A stretch of 64,000 nucleotides of DNA from Lachnospiraceae bacterium (GTDB taxonomy: Bacteria > Bacillota > Clostridia > Lachnospirales > Lachnospiraceae): assembly GCA_021202465.1 (NCBI GenBank), contig JAJQCZ010000050.1, forward strand, positions 5,082 through 69,081, read 5' to 3'. Below are positions 17,171 through 25,524 of the stretch, piece by piece. A program made the translations under genes and the position numbers. The first letter of the stretch is position 1; the number at the start of each line of letters is the position of its first letter. The notes under the pieces are model-generated. The model did no database searches. It saw nothing but the letters and a program-made list of their open reading frames with translations, and was not told the DNA's origin.

Positions 17171-17363
17171 TCTGATCTAACGCTCCCGATCCCTTTTTTG
17201 CCATCCCGGGGACACCGGTTCATATCCGGTCATCCCGGAGAGCTGCCGCTCTCCTTCGCCTCCGGGGTTGTGCGCAAACAGACTCCGCGTCACGAAAATC
17301 CGACATTTCCGTCTCCGTCTCACGGCACCTTTTGCGCGCACGAATCAATCAATTCTGCGGTTC
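17171..17363 (-). other. Long murA leader
   Basis: The stretch from the murA promoter to its ATG has no gene and no riboswitch class I recognise. GC-rich inverted fragments around 17201-17245 (CCGG/TCCGG motifs) could fold. Confidence 0.4.
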
Positions 17364-17392
17364 ATTGTAACACGCGGCGCCCGTTTTGTAAA
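17364..17392 (-). promoter_or_regulatory. Sigma-A promoter of murA
   Basis: TTTACA (17392-17387), 17-bp spacer, TACAAT (17369-17364), minus strand. Confidence 0.75.
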
Positions 17393-17452
17393 TGCCTTTT
17401 CCCCCGGACGGCCGATCCGGCCCGGCGGTTCCGTCCTCACACACCGGCGGAC

Positions 17453-19987
17453 TCAGGAAAGCGGGAGCAGTCCGACAAAATGAAATTCACCGGATTCCAG
17501 ATATTCCGCCGCATCCTGCTGTCCCAGCTTATAGGTACCGCCCTGCGTCGGATCGTAACAGGTCACGTTGTACTGATCATACCCCACCAGGAGAAGCACC
17601 GTCCCTTCCCGGTCCTGCAGCAGCACCGGGCAGCCCCGGTCCACGTAGCAAAGCAGCGCCTTTACCGTGCAGCCGCTTAAGTTCAGCACACGGTCCGGGA
17701 AGAGAGTCGCAAGGATCTCCAGAGAGGAGCCCGTCGTATCCAGTCCGTCCAGCAGAGAAAGCTCCATCCCTTCCAGAGAAAGGATCTGCTCCAGACAGTT
17801 TTCCAGAGCTTCCGACTGGCTGACCGCCGCGCTCTCCTCCAGGTTCAGCTCCTCGCTGATATCCCGCCCGGTCCTGGTCCAGATCAGATGTCCTTCCGAA
17901 TCGATCACCGTTCCCATGGCCTCATAGACGGCCGCGATCGCGGAACCGGCCTCAGACGCAACAGCTGTCAGTTCCCCCTCGCTGAACGCATAATAGCGCA
18001 GCGACGTGCTCTCCTCCGAGATTGCCGGAAGACTCAGGGAATCTCCGGACGCATAGCTGATCAGTTCCGGCGCGCGGTATTCAGTCTCAGCAGAAACCGT
18101 CCCCACGGACAGAGTCCACGTCCGCAGCTTTACCTCCTCTGTCCGGCTGGACAGAACCGTCTCCGTCTCCGTCGTCTCCGGATTGTTCTGAATCAGCGTA
18201 TCGCTGTCGATCGAAGAAAATCCTCCCTCCGAATCCTTCTTCAGCCGTTCCAGAATCACCTGATCGCCGTCTACAGTAACCGAAGAGATATAAATATCCT
18301 CATATTCGTAACGCGCCGCCTCTTCGCCGTCCCGTTCTTTGATGACGATCGCATAGTAGGGATTGACCGACAGCGCACCTGACACCGCCGTATCCTCCTC
18401 GTGGCTCAGCCCCAGGATACAGTCCTCGCCGATAAAGCCCTGCGGGGAGATGCGGTCTCCCGTATCCGCCTCCATGAGCTGGCTGTCTCCGTTGTCAAGA
18501 TAGAGGATCTGAACACTGCCGGCATTCTCTCCGATCTCCCAGGCCACCGCCGTCTGGCTGTCGTTGACCGTCAGGTTCCGCTCCGTGGCACTGTCCACCA
18601 GGACCACCACTTCACCGCCTTCCCAGTCGATGGAATAAAGAGAATCCCCCATAAGAAGGTACATCTGACCGTCTCCGCCCACGCAGGCCAGAGTCTCAAT
18701 CCCCGCCTTCAGGGTCTCCCGTGTTCCTTCATAAGAGAGGAAAAAGATCTCATTCAGCGTATTCCCGTCGGCCTCATAGGTCAGATAAGAAACGCCCAGC
18801 TGTCCCTCGTGCTGTCCCCGGTTCATATATCCATAGACCAGGAAGGAAATATTCCCGTCCTCCCCCACCTCCAGAATCTTCATGTCATAGCGACGGTACC
18901 CGCTGCGAATCCCGTCGTCATCGTCCCGGAAGGTAAATACCTGCGTCAACAGCGCATTGGCCGCATCGTAGCTCCACAGCTCACCGCCTGCCGTAAAAGC
19001 GATCACGTCTCCCCCCTCCGAGATCGCTGTCTCCACGTCCTCTGAAGAAAGAATGCCGAGATCCAGCGTTCCGTTCTCCAGACGGCTGTCGTCCGCCTCA
19101 AAAAGCTCCGTCATCGTCCGATGGTAATTCATCAGATAAAACCGCGTGGAGGACCACTGAACCGTAATTGCTTCCGTGATCAGGAAAGTGTCTGTATTTC
19201 CCTCCTCATCCTTTGCTTCCACCTCATATTCCAGCAGAAAGGAGCCAAACGATCCGTCGATCTCCAGAACCGAAACGGACAGTTCCCCGGTCTGCACCGG
19301 GTTCAGATCGCCCCAGGTCAGCTGGCTAAAGAAGGAATGGATCGTCACGTCCGCCAGCGTCCCCTCATCGGCCGTCCCGTCATATTCCAGATACCCGGTA
19401 TAGTTCTCCGCCTCCTCCTCATCGAAGGTCGCCTCATGAAAACTCAGCGCGAACCCGAGCATTTCCTCCGCATGAAGCTCCTCCCCCATGCGCACCCGGG
19501 TATAATAAAAGACCTCCGTTCCATCGGAGAGACTTAAGATAAGCTGCAGACGATAATCCTCATCCACCGTCAGATAAGAGCTGAGATCCAGCGTCATCGT
19601 CGCCGTCTCATGATTCTGAGACAACTCCTCCACGTCCTGTTCCGTTACCGTCTCGCTCCCGTCCCGGGTCGTCAGAATCCAGCGCACCGCATCCACCGTG
19701 CTGTCGTAACAGAGCACGGTCAGCGGCAGGAGACCATCCTCCTCCACCGGCATTACAGTGTCTTCCATGACTGTATCGTCCACCTCCATGGTATATCCAT
19801 GAAGAAGATTGACCCTCTGATCTCCGATCTCCGAGGCGACAATGGGGAGCGTCGCGCTCCCCCACACCTCGTACTCCAGCTCCTCCTCCGAGTCACCGGC
19901 CGAAAAATGTATATACAATGCAAAGGCGGATGCTGCCAGAATAAAAATTCCGCACAGCACCAGCAATCTTTTCCATATTTTTTTCAT
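17453..19987 (-). CDS. Large membrane-anchored extracytoplasmic protein with C39-like C-terminus
   Basis: 844 residues from an ATG at 19987 ('MKKIWKRLLVL'); an earlier ATG ten codons upstream lacks a better ribosome site. One signal-anchor helix (about residues 7-25), then a long acidic outer part. Residues about 330-620 show repeating strands of the form 'G.LWSYDA', 'G.MYLLMGDSLYSIDWEGGEV' and 'VQILYLDNGDSQLM', like beta-propeller blades. The last 75 residues ('VDRGCPVLLQ', 'VLLLVGYDQYNVTCYDP') resemble the His-side half of a C39-like cysteine peptidase fold, but no clear Cys-His catalytic pair can be assigned, so it is probably non-catalytic. Function unknown. Confidence 0.75.
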   Translation of the reverse strand: MKKIWKRLLVLCGIFILAASAFALYIHFSAGDSEEELEYEVWGSATLPIVASEIGDQRVNLLHGYTMEVDDTVMEDTVMPVEEDGLLPLTVLCYDSTVDAVRWILTTRDGSETVTEQDVEELSQNHETATMTLDLSSYLTVDEDYRLQLILSLSDGTEVFYYTRVRMGEELHAEEMLGFALSFHEATFDEEEAENYTGYLEYDGTADEGTLADVTIHSFFSQLTWGDLNPVQTGELSVSVLEIDGSFGSFLLEYEVEAKDEEGNTDTFLITEAITVQWSSTRFYLMNYHRTMTELFEADDSRLENGTLDLGILSSEDVETAISEGGDVIAFTAGGELWSYDAANALLTQVFTFRDDDDGIRSGYRRYDMKILEVGEDGNISFLVYGYMNRGQHEGQLGVSYLTYEADGNTLNEIFFLSYEGTRETLKAGIETLACVGGDGQMYLLMGDSLYSIDWEGGEVVVLVDSATERNLTVNDSQTAVAWEIGENAGSVQILYLDNGDSQLMEADTGDRISPQGFIGEDCILGLSHEEDTAVSGALSVNPYYAIVIKERDGEEAARYEYEDIYISSVTVDGDQVILERLKKDSEGGFSSIDSDTLIQNNPETTETETVLSSRTEEVKLRTWTLSVGTVSAETEYRAPELISYASGDSLSLPAISEESTSLRYYAFSEGELTAVASEAGSAIAAVYEAMGTVIDSEGHLIWTRTGRDISEELNLEESAAVSQSEALENCLEQILSLEGMELSLLDGLDTTGSSLEILATLFPDRVLNLSGCTVKALLCYVDRGCPVLLQDREGTVLLLVGYDQYNVTCYDPTQGGTYKLGQQDAAEYLESGEFHFVGLLPLS

Positions 19988-20022
19988 ACTGTCTTCTTTC
20001 GCACCCGCCCCAGACAAATGGT

Positions 20023-20466
20023 CTAATCAATCTGTTCTATCTTCTGAATCCTGCGGGCATGCCTCTCCTCACCGGAGAATTCTGTGTTCAGAAATGTCTC
20101 CATGATGCGGACAGCCAGCCCGGGCCCCACGACGCGGCCTCCCATCGCCAGAATATTGGCATCGTTGTGCTGCCGGGTCGCCTCCGCTGTATAGCAGTCG
20201 GTACACACGGCCGCCCGAATCCCCGGCACCTTGTTGGCCGCCAGGGAAATGCCGATGCCGGTCCCGCAGAGGAGGATTCCCTTCTCATAGTCTCCCGCCG
20301 CCACCGCTTTAGCCACCGTATGCCCGATCTCCGGATAGTCGCAGGACTTCTCCTCATAACAGCCAAAATCCCTGTATCCGATACCCTTCCGGTCCAGCCA
20401 GGCCATGATCTCCTGCTTCAGGGCAAATCCGCCATGATCACATCCGATCGCGATTCTGTCTCTCAT
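20023..20466 (-). CDS. rpiB: Ribose-5-phosphate isomerase B
   Basis: 147 residues. It interconverts ribulose 5-phosphate and ribose 5-phosphate. The N-terminal 'IAIGCDHGGFALKQ' holds the substrate Asp-His, and 'GILLCGTGIGISLAANK' holds the catalytic Cys and anion hole. 'HNDANILAMGGRVVG' is the family signature. It lies 25 nt after the phosphatase gene in a tsaC-phosphatase-rpiB run matching the Bacillus ywlC-ywlE-ywlF order. Confidence 0.95.
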   Translation of the reverse strand: MRDRIAIGCDHGGFALKQEIMAWLDRKGIGYRDFGCYEEKSCDYPEIGHTVAKAVAAGDYEKGILLCGTGIGISLAANKVPGIRAAVCTDCYTAEATRQHNDANILAMGGRVVGPGLAVRIMETFLNTEFSGEERHARRIQKIEQID

Positions 20467-20491
20467 CCTTCTTTTCTCCCGTCCGTTTTCT

Positions 20492-20947
20492 TTATTTATC
20501 TCCCCTGAAGAGGCGCTCAGCCGCCAGCTTCACAAGAAGATCAATATATTCGCAGCAGGCGCCGTAATCGGCCAGACTTCCTCCATGTGGAACCTCAACG
20601 TCCCCCGGCGTTCCTGCATAGTCTCCCAGTGTATAAAGATGCTGCACCTGGGGGAAACGTTCCCGGATCATTTCCCGCTCATGGGCTGTCATCGCCAGAA
20701 TCAGTGTTTCCCCTGTAATGTCCTCTTCCTCCAACGGCTCCGACATCTCCTTGGCCGGTGTCATCTGATTCCCCGCCAGGACAGCCACTGCCTTCGGATT
20801 CAGGGGTTCCGGAAACAGGACCACCAGTCCCCGGGATGCGATCTGCAGCTTTCTTTCCCGGCAGACATTGCGCATCACGGCCTCCGCAATAATGCTCCGG
20901 CAGGTGTTGTCCATACACACAAACAGAATGCGCTCATACCGTTCCAT
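20492..20947 (-). CDS. Low-molecular-weight phosphatase family protein (YwlE-like)
   Basis: 151 residues. The P-loop 'VCMDNTCRS' has nucleophile Cys11 and Arg17 in the CX5R spacing. By position and family it should be a protein-tyrosine or protein-arginine phosphatase like YwlE. The C-terminal general-acid loop, normally DPYGG or DPFGG, reads 'EVPHGGS' here, so the catalytic Asp appears to be missing or replaced. It may be slow, use another acid, or act on a different substrate. Neighbours tsaC and rpiB keep the conserved synteny. Confidence 0.85.
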   Translation of the reverse strand: MERYERILFVCMDNTCRSIIAEAVMRNVCRERKLQIASRGLVVLFPEPLNPKAVAVLAGNQMTPAKEMSEPLEEEDITGETLILAMTAHEREMIRERFPQVQHLYTLGDYAGTPGDVEVPHGGSLADYGACCEYIDLLVKLAAERLFRGDK

Positions 20948-21002
20948 GTCTCTCTCCTTTCCCCCCTGTGTCTGCGGGCCTTCTGCCCGTGTTATCGTCT
21001 GT

Positions 21003-22064
21003 CTATTCCTCTGCCCGCAGAATGCGATAGCCTGCCGCCTTCGTCAGGCGGTTCATGATGGCATCCCCCAGAGGGCCTTCCCCAAAAGCCTCCGAATATA
21101 CGATCTCCACGCTCTCCTCGTCAAATTCGCGCAGGCAGCGGTAGAGATTGTGGGCGATGGTTTCCTCCTGCTGACGGGTCCCCAGGCTCTTCACCCACTG
21201 CGCCGGATAGAGCCCGGCGGATTCCTCCGCACACAGAATACCAACCTTCTTCCCGCGCGCTGCCGCCTCCGCGGCCAGCCGACTGATCTCCCGGGCCGCC
21301 GCGTCCCGGCTTCCCTCCACGATCGTCAGCTCCGCTTTCGGCGCGTAGTGACGGTATTTCATTCCCGGCGCCCGCGGACGCAGATTCGGATCCGGTTTCC
21401 CGAGGATAGCCGGATCCATCCGGCAATCTCCGAGCAGCGCCTCCACCTGCTCCCGGGAAATCGCTCCGGGGCGCAGGACCAGCGGAATCTCCCCGGTCAC
21501 ATCCAGGATCGTGGATTCGAGACCGATCTCCACCGGACCTCCGTCCAGAATCATCTCAATCTGTCCCGTGAGATCCTCCGCCACATGGGCGGCCGTCGTC
21601 GGGCTGGGTCTTCCGGAACGGTTGGCGCTGGGCGCCGCGACAGGAACTCCTGCCTCCTGAATCAGCATCCGGGCGACCGGATGGGAAGGCATGCGGACCG
21701 CTACCGTGGGGAGCCCGCCGGTGGCCTCCGGCGGCACTGCATCACTCTTTGTGAAAATCAGAGTCATAGGGCCGGGCCAGAAGGCCTCCATCAGACGTTC
21801 CGCCGCTTCCGGCACCGTCTGCACCAGCGGCGTCAGCTCCCGGCGGGACGCGATATGAAGAATCAGCGGATTGTCCGAGGGACGCCCCTTGGCGGCATAA
21901 ATCTTCCGCGCCGAGGCCGGATTCAGCCCATCACCGCCTAATCCGTACACCGTCTCCGTCGGGAAGGCCACCAGACCGCCCTTACGCAGAATTTCCGCTG
22001 CCCGGCAGACAGCCGCCCGCCCGGCTTCTTCACTCAGATCCGCTCTGCAAATCTCTGTATCCAT
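21003..22064 (-). CDS. L-threonylcarbamoyladenylate synthase (Sua5 type)
   Basis: 353 residues, the long Sua5 form. It makes threonylcarbamoyl-AMP for the t6A37 tRNA modification. The N-terminal YrdC domain has 'GGLVAFPTETVYGLGGDG' and 'KGRPSDNPLILH', with later 'PSANRSGRPSPT'. The C-terminal Sua5 domain covers about residues 215-350 and begins near 'APGMKYRHYAPKAEL'. The ATG at 22064 overlaps the stop of the upstream methyltransferase gene by one base (TGATG) and is preceded by GGGGAG. Bacillus ywlC is the positional counterpart. Confidence 0.93.
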   Translation of the reverse strand: MDTEICRADLSEEAGRAAVCRAAEILRKGGLVAFPTETVYGLGGDGLNPASARKIYAAKGRPSDNPLILHIASRRELTPLVQTVPEAAERLMEAFWPGPMTLIFTKSDAVPPEATGGLPTVAVRMPSHPVARMLIQEAGVPVAAPSANRSGRPSPTTAAHVAEDLTGQIEMILDGGPVEIGLESTILDVTGEIPLVLRPGAISREQVEALLGDCRMDPAILGKPDPNLRPRAPGMKYRHYAPKAELTIVEGSRDAAAREISRLAAEAAARGKKVGILCAEESAGLYPAQWVKSLGTRQQEETIAHNLYRCLREFDEESVEIVYSEAFGEGPLGDAIMNRLTKAAGYRILRAEE

Positions 22065-22945
22065 CACACTCTCCCCAGTCTCCGGCACAGCGCCCGGATA
22101 TAATCGGGAGAGGTTCCGCAGCAGCCGCCCACCAGAGACGCACCGGCTTCCACCAGCACCTCCATGTGCCCGGCGAATTCCTCCGGCGTCATCGTGTAGA
22201 TGGCTTCGCCCTTCTCATCAATAAACGGCACCCCCGCGTTGGGCTTAACCAGCAGCGGCACTTCGGCCACCTCCCGCATGGAGCGGACCACCGCCTCCAG
22301 CTGATCGGGTCCCACGGAGCAGTTCAGCCCCACTGCGGAAGCCCCCATCGCCTGCAGCGTCTCCACCGCCTCTACGCCGGTGCCGTCGTAGATCGCATGA
22401 CCGTCGGCGCTGAGGCTCAGAGAGCAGAGAACCGGCAGCTCTGTGACCTGCATGGCGGCATCCACCACCGCCATCGTCTCCTCCACGCCCAGCATGGTCT
22501 CCGCCACCAGCAGATCCACTCCGGCCTCCTCCAGAATCCGGATCTGCTCCCGGTAGACATCCAGAAGCTTCTCATAACTCATCGGACCGAAGGGTTCCAG
22601 CATCTGGCCGGTCGTGGTGATATCTCCCGCCACCAGCACGCCGGTTCCTTCGACATTTTTCTTCGTCGCCCTGACGATCCCTGTATTGAGCTCCTCCAAA
22701 CGGTCCGCCAGGCAGAAACCCTTCAGCGCGACGCGGTTGGCGGAAAATGTCGGCGCGTAAATAATCTGCGTCCCCGCCTCGACATAGGCCTTCTGCAGCG
22801 GAGCCAGTGCCTCCGGATGCTCATAAATCCACTCTTCCGTACAGACACCGCGCGGCATCCCCGCCCGGTACAGATTCGTACCGACGGCTCCGTCCAGAAT
22901 GACGGGGCCTCCGGCAGCCAGGACCGCGAATTCTTCTCTGGTCAT
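22064..22945 (-). CDS. Homocysteine S-methyltransferase family protein
   Basis: 293 residues, corresponding to the N-terminal Hcy-binding module of MetH or to MmuM. The ATG at 22945 has GGAGG nine bases upstream. The zinc ligands are visible as Cys in 'VGLNCSVGP' and the Cys pair in 'GGCCGTSP'. 'ILDGAVGTNLYRAG' is the family start. It transfers a methyl group to homocysteine. The donor could be S-methylmethionine, SAM or a separate methyl-cobalamin protein; no corrinoid or methyl-THF domain is attached. It is translationally coupled to the Sua5 gene. Confidence 0.88.
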   Translation of the reverse strand: MTREEFAVLAAGGPVILDGAVGTNLYRAGMPRGVCTEEWIYEHPEALAPLQKAYVEAGTQIIYAPTFSANRVALKGFCLADRLEELNTGIVRATKKNVEGTGVLVAGDITTTGQMLEPFGPMSYEKLLDVYREQIRILEEAGVDLLVAETMLGVEETMAVVDAAMQVTELPVLCSLSLSADGHAIYDGTGVEAVETLQAMGASAVGLNCSVGPDQLEAVVRSMREVAEVPLLVKPNAGVPFIDEKGEAIYTMTPEEFAGHMEVLVEAGASLVGGCCGTSPDYIRALCRRLGRV

Positions 22946-23123
22946 ACTGAAAATCCTCCCTCGCAGCGGTCTGCGGCCGCCGCTCCCCGAGACAAATTTC
23001 ATCGCTCTTATCTCTTCATAATGATAGTGTAACGGAGAACGACAGGAAAATCAACCGTTAATTCCCCGCGCTCCCGAAGAAACCGTCTCTGCGTTCAGGG
23101 AGGGACTGCTCCGCTTTTTTCTA

Positions 23124-23152
23124 TTTACAATTTCCGGCTTCTCTTCTATACT
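23124..23152 (+). promoter_or_regulatory. Sigma-A promoter of the first MATE gene
   Basis: TTTACA (23124-23129), 17-bp spacer, TATACT (23147-23152). The leader to the ATG at 23283 is about 125 nt. Confidence 0.7.
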
Positions 23153-23282
23153 TGGAATAACGCAAAATCTGCCCGCCCATATTTCGGACAACGCCGGTAA
23201 GGGAAGGGCATATGCACGAACTGCAGGCGCGGGAACCGACAGGCAGCCTGAAACGCCCGTCAGAGAAAGAAGGCAGCATTTC

Positions 23283-24638
23283 ATGAATTACGATAAAGAA
23301 GCTCAGCATAAACGAATGCTGGAGACCCCGATGCCCCGGCTCATCGTCTCTCTGGCGATCCCCACCACAGCGAGTCAGCTGGTAAGCACGATCTACAACA
23401 CAGCAGATACCTATTTCGTCGCACAGATCGGCACCAGCGCCACGGCCGCCGTAGGTGTGGTGTTCTCCCTGATGTCCATCATCCAGGCCGTGGGCTTCGG
23501 CATCGGCATGGGCGCCGGCAGCCTCGTCAGCCGACGGCTGGGCGCGGAACAGGATGAAGAGGCGCATAAATATGCCAGCTCCGCCTTCGCGGCAGCCATC
23601 GTTTTCGGCCTCTGTCTGATGGTCGTGGGCGAACTGAACCTGAACGCCCTTATGCGTCTCCTCGGCTCCACGGACACCATCCTGCCCTACGCCCGCAGCT
23701 ACGCGCATTATATCCTGGCGGGCGCGCCCATCATGTGCTCTGCATTCGTCCTCAACAATATTCTGCGTTCCGAAGGGGAAGCTTCCATGGCCATGATCGG
23801 CCTGTGCACCGGCGGCATCCTGAACATGTTCCTGGACCCCCTGTTTATCTTTGTCTTCAATATGGGAATCGCCGGAGCGGCTCTGGCCACCGTGCTGAGC
23901 CAGATCATCAGCTTCCTTCTGCTTCTCTCAGTTTTTCTCCGCGGCCGCAGTATCGTAAAACTGCACCCGCGCTATATCAGCTTCCATCCGCAGGACTATC
24001 TGCTGATCGCCAGGACCGGTTTCCCGACGATCTGCCGTCAGGGGCTGGCCAGTCTGGCCTCGGCTCTGCTGAACCGGCAGGCCTCTGTCTACGGCGATGC
24101 CGCCGTGGCCGCCGTGACGATCGCCAACAAGATCTATCTGCTGGTGCGCAATATCATCATCGGTATCGGACAGGGCTTCCAGCCTGTGGCCGGGTATAAC
24201 TTCGGCGCCGGAAACCGGCGCCGGGTCCGGGAAGCCTTCGGCTTCGCCACAAAACTGGGCACCGTCATCTGCACAGCCGCCGCCGTCATCCTGGCCTTCA
24301 ATGCCGGTTCTGTCATTACCTGGTTCCGCAGCGACGACCCGGAGGTGATCCGCATCGGCACCACGGCTCTGTATTATGCCTGTGCCGTCATGCCCTTCAT
24401 GGCCTACTCCACCTACGTGAACCAAATCTATCAGTGTCTGGGGTTCAGCGCACCGGCCACCTTCCTGGCCAGCTGCCGCCAGGGCATCTGCTTCATTCCC
24501 CTGATCTATCTGCTCCCGGCCGTTCTGGGACTGACCGGCGTCCAGATGGCGCAGCCGGGCGCCGATCTGCTCACCTTCTTCCTCGCCGTGCCGTTCCAGA
24601 TCGTATTTTTCCGGAAGGTTCTCTCCCGGGAATCATAA
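23283..24638 (+). CDS. MATE-family multidrug/cation antiporter
   Basis: 451 residues, about 12 hydrophobic helices in two six-helix halves. The first half has the 'MPRLIVSLAIPTTASQLVSTIYN' entry and 'GTSATAAVGVVF'; the second repeats the pattern from 'LARTGFPTICRQGLASLASALLN' with 'IGIGQGFQPVAGYNFGAGN', a strong MATE signature. It exports organic cations or metabolites driven by Na+ or H+. Monocistronic, converging on a small minus-strand gene 8 nt past its stop. The substrate cannot be read from the sequence. Confidence 0.92.
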   Translation: MNYDKEAQHKRMLETPMPRLIVSLAIPTTASQLVSTIYNTADTYFVAQIGTSATAAVGVVFSLMSIIQAVGFGIGMGAGSLVSRRLGAEQDEEAHKYASSAFAAAIVFGLCLMVVGELNLNALMRLLGSTDTILPYARSYAHYILAGAPIMCSAFVLNNILRSEGEASMAMIGLCTGGILNMFLDPLFIFVFNMGIAGAALATVLSQIISFLLLLSVFLRGRSIVKLHPRYISFHPQDYLLIARTGFPTICRQGLASLASALLNRQASVYGDAAVAAVTIANKIYLLVRNIIIGIGQGFQPVAGYNFGAGNRRRVREAFGFATKLGTVICTAAAVILAFNAGSVITWFRSDDPEVIRIGTTALYYACAVMPFMAYSTYVNQIYQCLGFSAPATFLASCRQGICFIPLIYLLPAVLGLTGVQMAQPGADLLTFFLAVPFQIVFFRKVLSRES

Positions 24639-24646
24639 CCGCGGAC

Positions 24647-24928
24647 TCACCACTGCCGCCCTGCCTGCGCCCGCTCATCCCGCAGCCAGGCCTGAATGAT
24701 CTCCAGGATCTGCCCCTGATAGTCTCCGGTGAAATCCTCCATCCGCCCGCAGGTCCGCACATTGGACTCAGCGCCGAAGCTGCCGTCGTCGTCCTGAAAT
24801 TCCCAGATATGATAGGAGCGATCCCGATAGAGGAATTCCAGGACGCCGCAGCCCTCATCCTCCCGGTAGCTGTACTGCCACTTCTTTTCATCCATAAACT
24901 GCCGGATCTCACATAGTTTTCCCTGCAT
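24647..24928 (-). CDS. Small conserved-looking protein of unknown function
   Basis: 93 residues from an ATG at 24928 with GGAGG ten bases upstream. No signal peptide or membrane helix. It is rich in aromatic and acidic residues ('SYHIWEFQDDDGSFG') with three Cys (one in 'CGVLEF', one in 'VRTCG'). The even alternation of charged and aromatic residues suggests a small alpha/beta fold. It follows the GtrA gene on the same strand by 43 nt. I do not recognise the family. Confidence 0.7.
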   Translation of the reverse strand: MQGKLCEIRQFMDEKKWQYSYREDEGCGVLEFLYRDRSYHIWEFQDDDGSFGAESNVRTCGRMEDFTGDYQGQILEIIQAWLRDERAQAGRQW

Positions 24929-24971
24929 TTTCCTGTCTCCTCCGTCATTTTCTCTCTGCGCAGGTTTCCAT

Positions 24972-25433
24972 TTACCTCTTCCGGAACACCCACAGCTTAC
25001 TGATGACATAATTGGCCACAACCACCAGCACCTGCGCCGCCACCTTGACCAGCATGGCGTTCCACGCCAGGAGCTCCACAAAGAGCAGCAGAATCGTCTC
25101 CTCCATCAGCAGCGTCGCCACACGCCCTCCATAGAAGCCCAGGATCTGCCGACACCGCTCTGCCAGATTCTGCGGTCTTGCCTCGAAGACCCAGGTACTG
25201 TTGGTCACATAGGCGAACAGCACCGCCAGGATCCAGGAGATGACGTTGGCAATCAACGGCTCCATTCCCAGATAAATCAGATAGCCATAACTCCCGATGC
25301 TGATCACCGTGGTCAGCCCTCCGAAAAGCAGATAGAGGAGCACCTCGCGGTGCTTCCGGTAGAAGGGTTCAAATATTCGAAATCCCGGCACTTCCATAAT
25401 CCGGTCAAAGATGTCTTTTTTTCTTTCTGTCAT
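24972..25433 (-). CDS. GtrA-family membrane protein
   Basis: 153 residues with four membrane helices, typical of GtrA/DPMS-like flippases that move polyprenyl-linked sugars in cell-surface glycosylation. Key segments: 'LLYLLFGGLTTVISIGSYGY', 'ANVISWILAVLFAYVTNSTW', 'FYGGRVATLLMEETILLLFV' and 'VVVANYVISKLWVFRKR'. The ATG at 25433 begins 'TERKKDIFDRI' but has no close Shine-Dalgarno; a non-ATG start nearer the AAGGAGGGG at about 25470 is possible. The frame upstream is only an Arg-rich reading of the neighbouring lipoprotein gene. Confidence 0.85.
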   Translation of the reverse strand: MTERKKDIFDRIMEVPGFRIFEPFYRKHREVLLYLLFGGLTTVISIGSYGYLIYLGMEPLIANVISWILAVLFAYVTNSTWVFEARPQNLAERCRQILGFYGGRVATLLMEETILLLFVELLAWNAMLVKVAAQVLVVVANYVISKLWVFRKR

Positions 25434-25524
25434 ATAAACCAAAGAAGGAATCCATATTTCTACAGATTCCTTCCCCTCCTCCTTATCGGTGACAGGGGAA
25501 ACTCCCCTGGGATAGTATTCGCTT

